From an uncultured Clostridia bacterium (GTDB taxonomy: Bacteria; Bacillota; Clostridia; Oscillospirales; Oscillospiraceae), in contig CAMCSE010000003.1 in NCBI GenBank assembly GCA_945877515.1, forward strand, positions 1-61,352: a stretch of DNA of 61,352 bases, in the 5' to 3' direction. A program made the translations under genes and the position numbers. Every line of letters starts with the position of its first letter. The stretch's first letter is position 1. The notes below the pieces were generated by a model. The model was not told where the DNA came from. It searched no databases and was given only the letters and a program-made list of their open reading frames with translations. This document shows, in pieces, positions 60,535 to 61,352 of the stretch.

Positions 60535-60696
60535 CCCGTTGAGTTACCTGAGAGATTCCCCTCCCGTTCAGGAGAGTTGCACCTTCGGTGGTCGGGTGTC
60601 GCCGCCCGGCCTTTTCGGAGTATCGTCCGGAACCGGTCCTTTTGCCTGAGAGCTTCTGCGTTCCCCTTCGGCGCCGCCTGCGGCGGTCTCTCCCGA
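60535..60696 (-). promoter_or_regulatory. Tandem glycine riboswitch
   Basis: Two aptamers on the minus strand share the GGGAGAGA...CTCTCAGGCAAAAGGACC and CTCTCCTGAACGGGAGGGG...CTCTCAGGTAACTCAACGGG signatures. The linker GGACGATACTCCG separates them. It controls the gcvT-glyA to lpdA operon, turning it on when glycine is high. Confidence 0.93.
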
Positions 60697-60941
60697 TCCC
60701 ATCGTCCGATGTGTCCCTTTTCAGTTGTTTTGCCCCCTTTTGGGGCAAATTCAATGTAGCACACGGTCCGTTTCGTGTCAATCGTCCTGTTTGCTGAACG
60801 GAAAAATTTCGGCTTTTCTACCAAAATCCGGTCAACTTGCTTCGTCGTTATGACCAATCTGCCGGATATCGCTTGGTGTTCCGACAGATCGGGTGATGAC
60901 GCGGCCATGACGTAAATCACAGTGCGGTTTTCCGACGCCCC

Positions 60942-61352
60942 TTATAAGATGAAGCCGCCGTCCACCGTCAGCACCTGTCCGGTGATGAAGTCCGCCTTGT
61001 CCGACGCCAGAAACGCCGCCGCGTGGGCAATATCCTCCGGTGTTCCCAGACGGCGCAGGGGCGTCTCCTCCGCCAACTGGGGCAGCACCTCCGGCGGAAG
61101 GGCGTCCAGCATGTCCGTTTGGATGACGCCGGGGGCGATGCAGTTGACCCGGATATGGGTGGGCGCCAGCTCCGCCGCCAGCGAACGGGTCAGGCCGATC
61201 AGCGCCGCCTTGGTGCAGGAATACGTCACCTCGCAGCTGGCGCCCCGCTGGCCCCAGATGGAGGAGATGTTGATGATGCAGCCCTCGTGGGCGTGGAGCA
61301 TGGCCGGCAGCACCGCCTGAATGGCGTGGTACGCGCCGTCCACATTGGTGGA
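60942..61352 (-). CDS. Short-chain dehydrogenase/reductase (FabG-like), partial
   Basis: The visible C-terminal 136 residues contain the catalytic set of classical SDRs: IINISSIWGQ (Ser), YSCTKAAL (Tyr-x3-Lys), VNCIAPGVIQTDM and DFITGQVLTVDGGF at the end, as in 3-oxoacyl-ACP reductases. The N-terminal cofactor-binding half lies outside the window. GC-rich, transcribed toward the glycine operon; the 180 bp after its stop holds no other gene. Confidence 0.85.
   Translation of the reverse strand, partial: STNVDGAYHAIQAVLPAMLHAHEGCIINISSIWGQRGASCEVTYSCTKAALIGLTRSLAAELAPTHIRVNCIAPGVIQTDMLDALPPEVLPQLAEETPLRRLGTPEDIAHAAAFLASDKADFITGQVLTVDGGFIL

Noticed and set aside
57742-60759. 1005-codon plus-strand open frame over the glycine operon
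   Set aside because: It is antisense to the GcvT-GlyA fusion, which has full family motifs, a ribosome-binding site and a riboswitch. The plus-strand translation is His/Gly/Ala/Val low-complexity, typical of a GC-rich shadow.
1-61352. Insertion sequences and antibiotic-resistance genes (for example van or tet)
   Set aside because: No transposase, DDE motif or known resistance gene was recognised; the acetyltransferase at 20964 lacks features of known drug-resistance classes.

Overview
The window (about 61 kb) comes from a GC-rich Gram-positive gut anaerobe of class Clostridia, most likely the Oscillospiraceae/Ruminococcaceae side. This rests on gene style rather than a database match: Firmicutes ribosome-binding sites, sortase/LPxTG proteins, a Tn1549-like conjugation module, a two-subunit glycine decarboxylase and a coenzyme-F420-ligase-like gene.

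Layout. (1) 1-1146: chromosome, with a minus-strand CofE-like gene running off the left edge, then a tRNA promoter and a broken 5' tRNA copy. (2) 1147-1222: tRNA-Ala(CGC). Its 3' 62 bp recur exactly at 49787-49848, so the 48.6 kb between is an integrated element inserted at a tRNA 3' end. (3) 1576-32382: a Tn1549-like integrative and conjugative element (ICE) backbone. It carries ArdA antirestriction, a sortase-assembled pilus (thioester adhesin, SpaA-like pilin, two class C sortases) interrupted by an antisense HepT/MntA toxin-antitoxin pair, and two DNA methyltransferases (one frameshifted). It also carries type IV secretion genes (DUF3852 pilin-like, VirB6-like, PrgI, VirB4, NlpC/P60 hydrolase), an XRE/HipA-like kinase module with its own operator, a putative oriT with MobC-like protein and MobL relaxase, a Toprim protein, the VirD4 coupling protein, and a Y-family polymerase. 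(4) 33044-40392: the most unusual cargo. A TetR regulator is followed by a radical SAM/SPASM enzyme, a dedicated S-adenosylmethionine synthetase, a DegV fatty-acid-binding protein, a PAP2-like membrane protein, a TVP38/DedA-type membrane protein, a 30-codon ORF, a second radical SAM/SPASM paralogue and a Cys-rich one-helix membrane peptide. The set reads like a mobile SAM-dependent membrane-lipid modification system (inference). (5) 40648-44542: sigma-factor remnant, sigma-70-like gene, an FMN-riboswitch-like fragment, an AbrB-like gene whose start codon is ATC, and a large serine recombinase. (6) 44891-49317: a divergent catabolic-looking module (FAD oxidoreductase and SLC13/DASS transporter, LysR regulator, Cys-rich peptide). 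(7) 49849-51855: AT-rich chromosomal stretch with a DUF2019-like gene and a PD-(D/E)XK-like protein under a palindromic operator. (8) 51856-60696: glycerate kinase and a complete glycine-cleavage operon led by a GcvT-GlyA fusion under a tandem glycine riboswitch. (9) 60942-61352: a partial SDR gene.

How it works together: the element has the components to move itself (relaxase, coupling protein, T4SS, wall hydrolase), to attach to partners (pilus), to survive restriction (ArdA, methyltransferases) and to persist (two toxin-antitoxin-like modules). It brings at least two metabolic cargos. No tyrosine integrase was found although the tRNA-type direct repeats imply one, so either the large serine recombinase belongs to a nested element or the outer element has lost its integrase.
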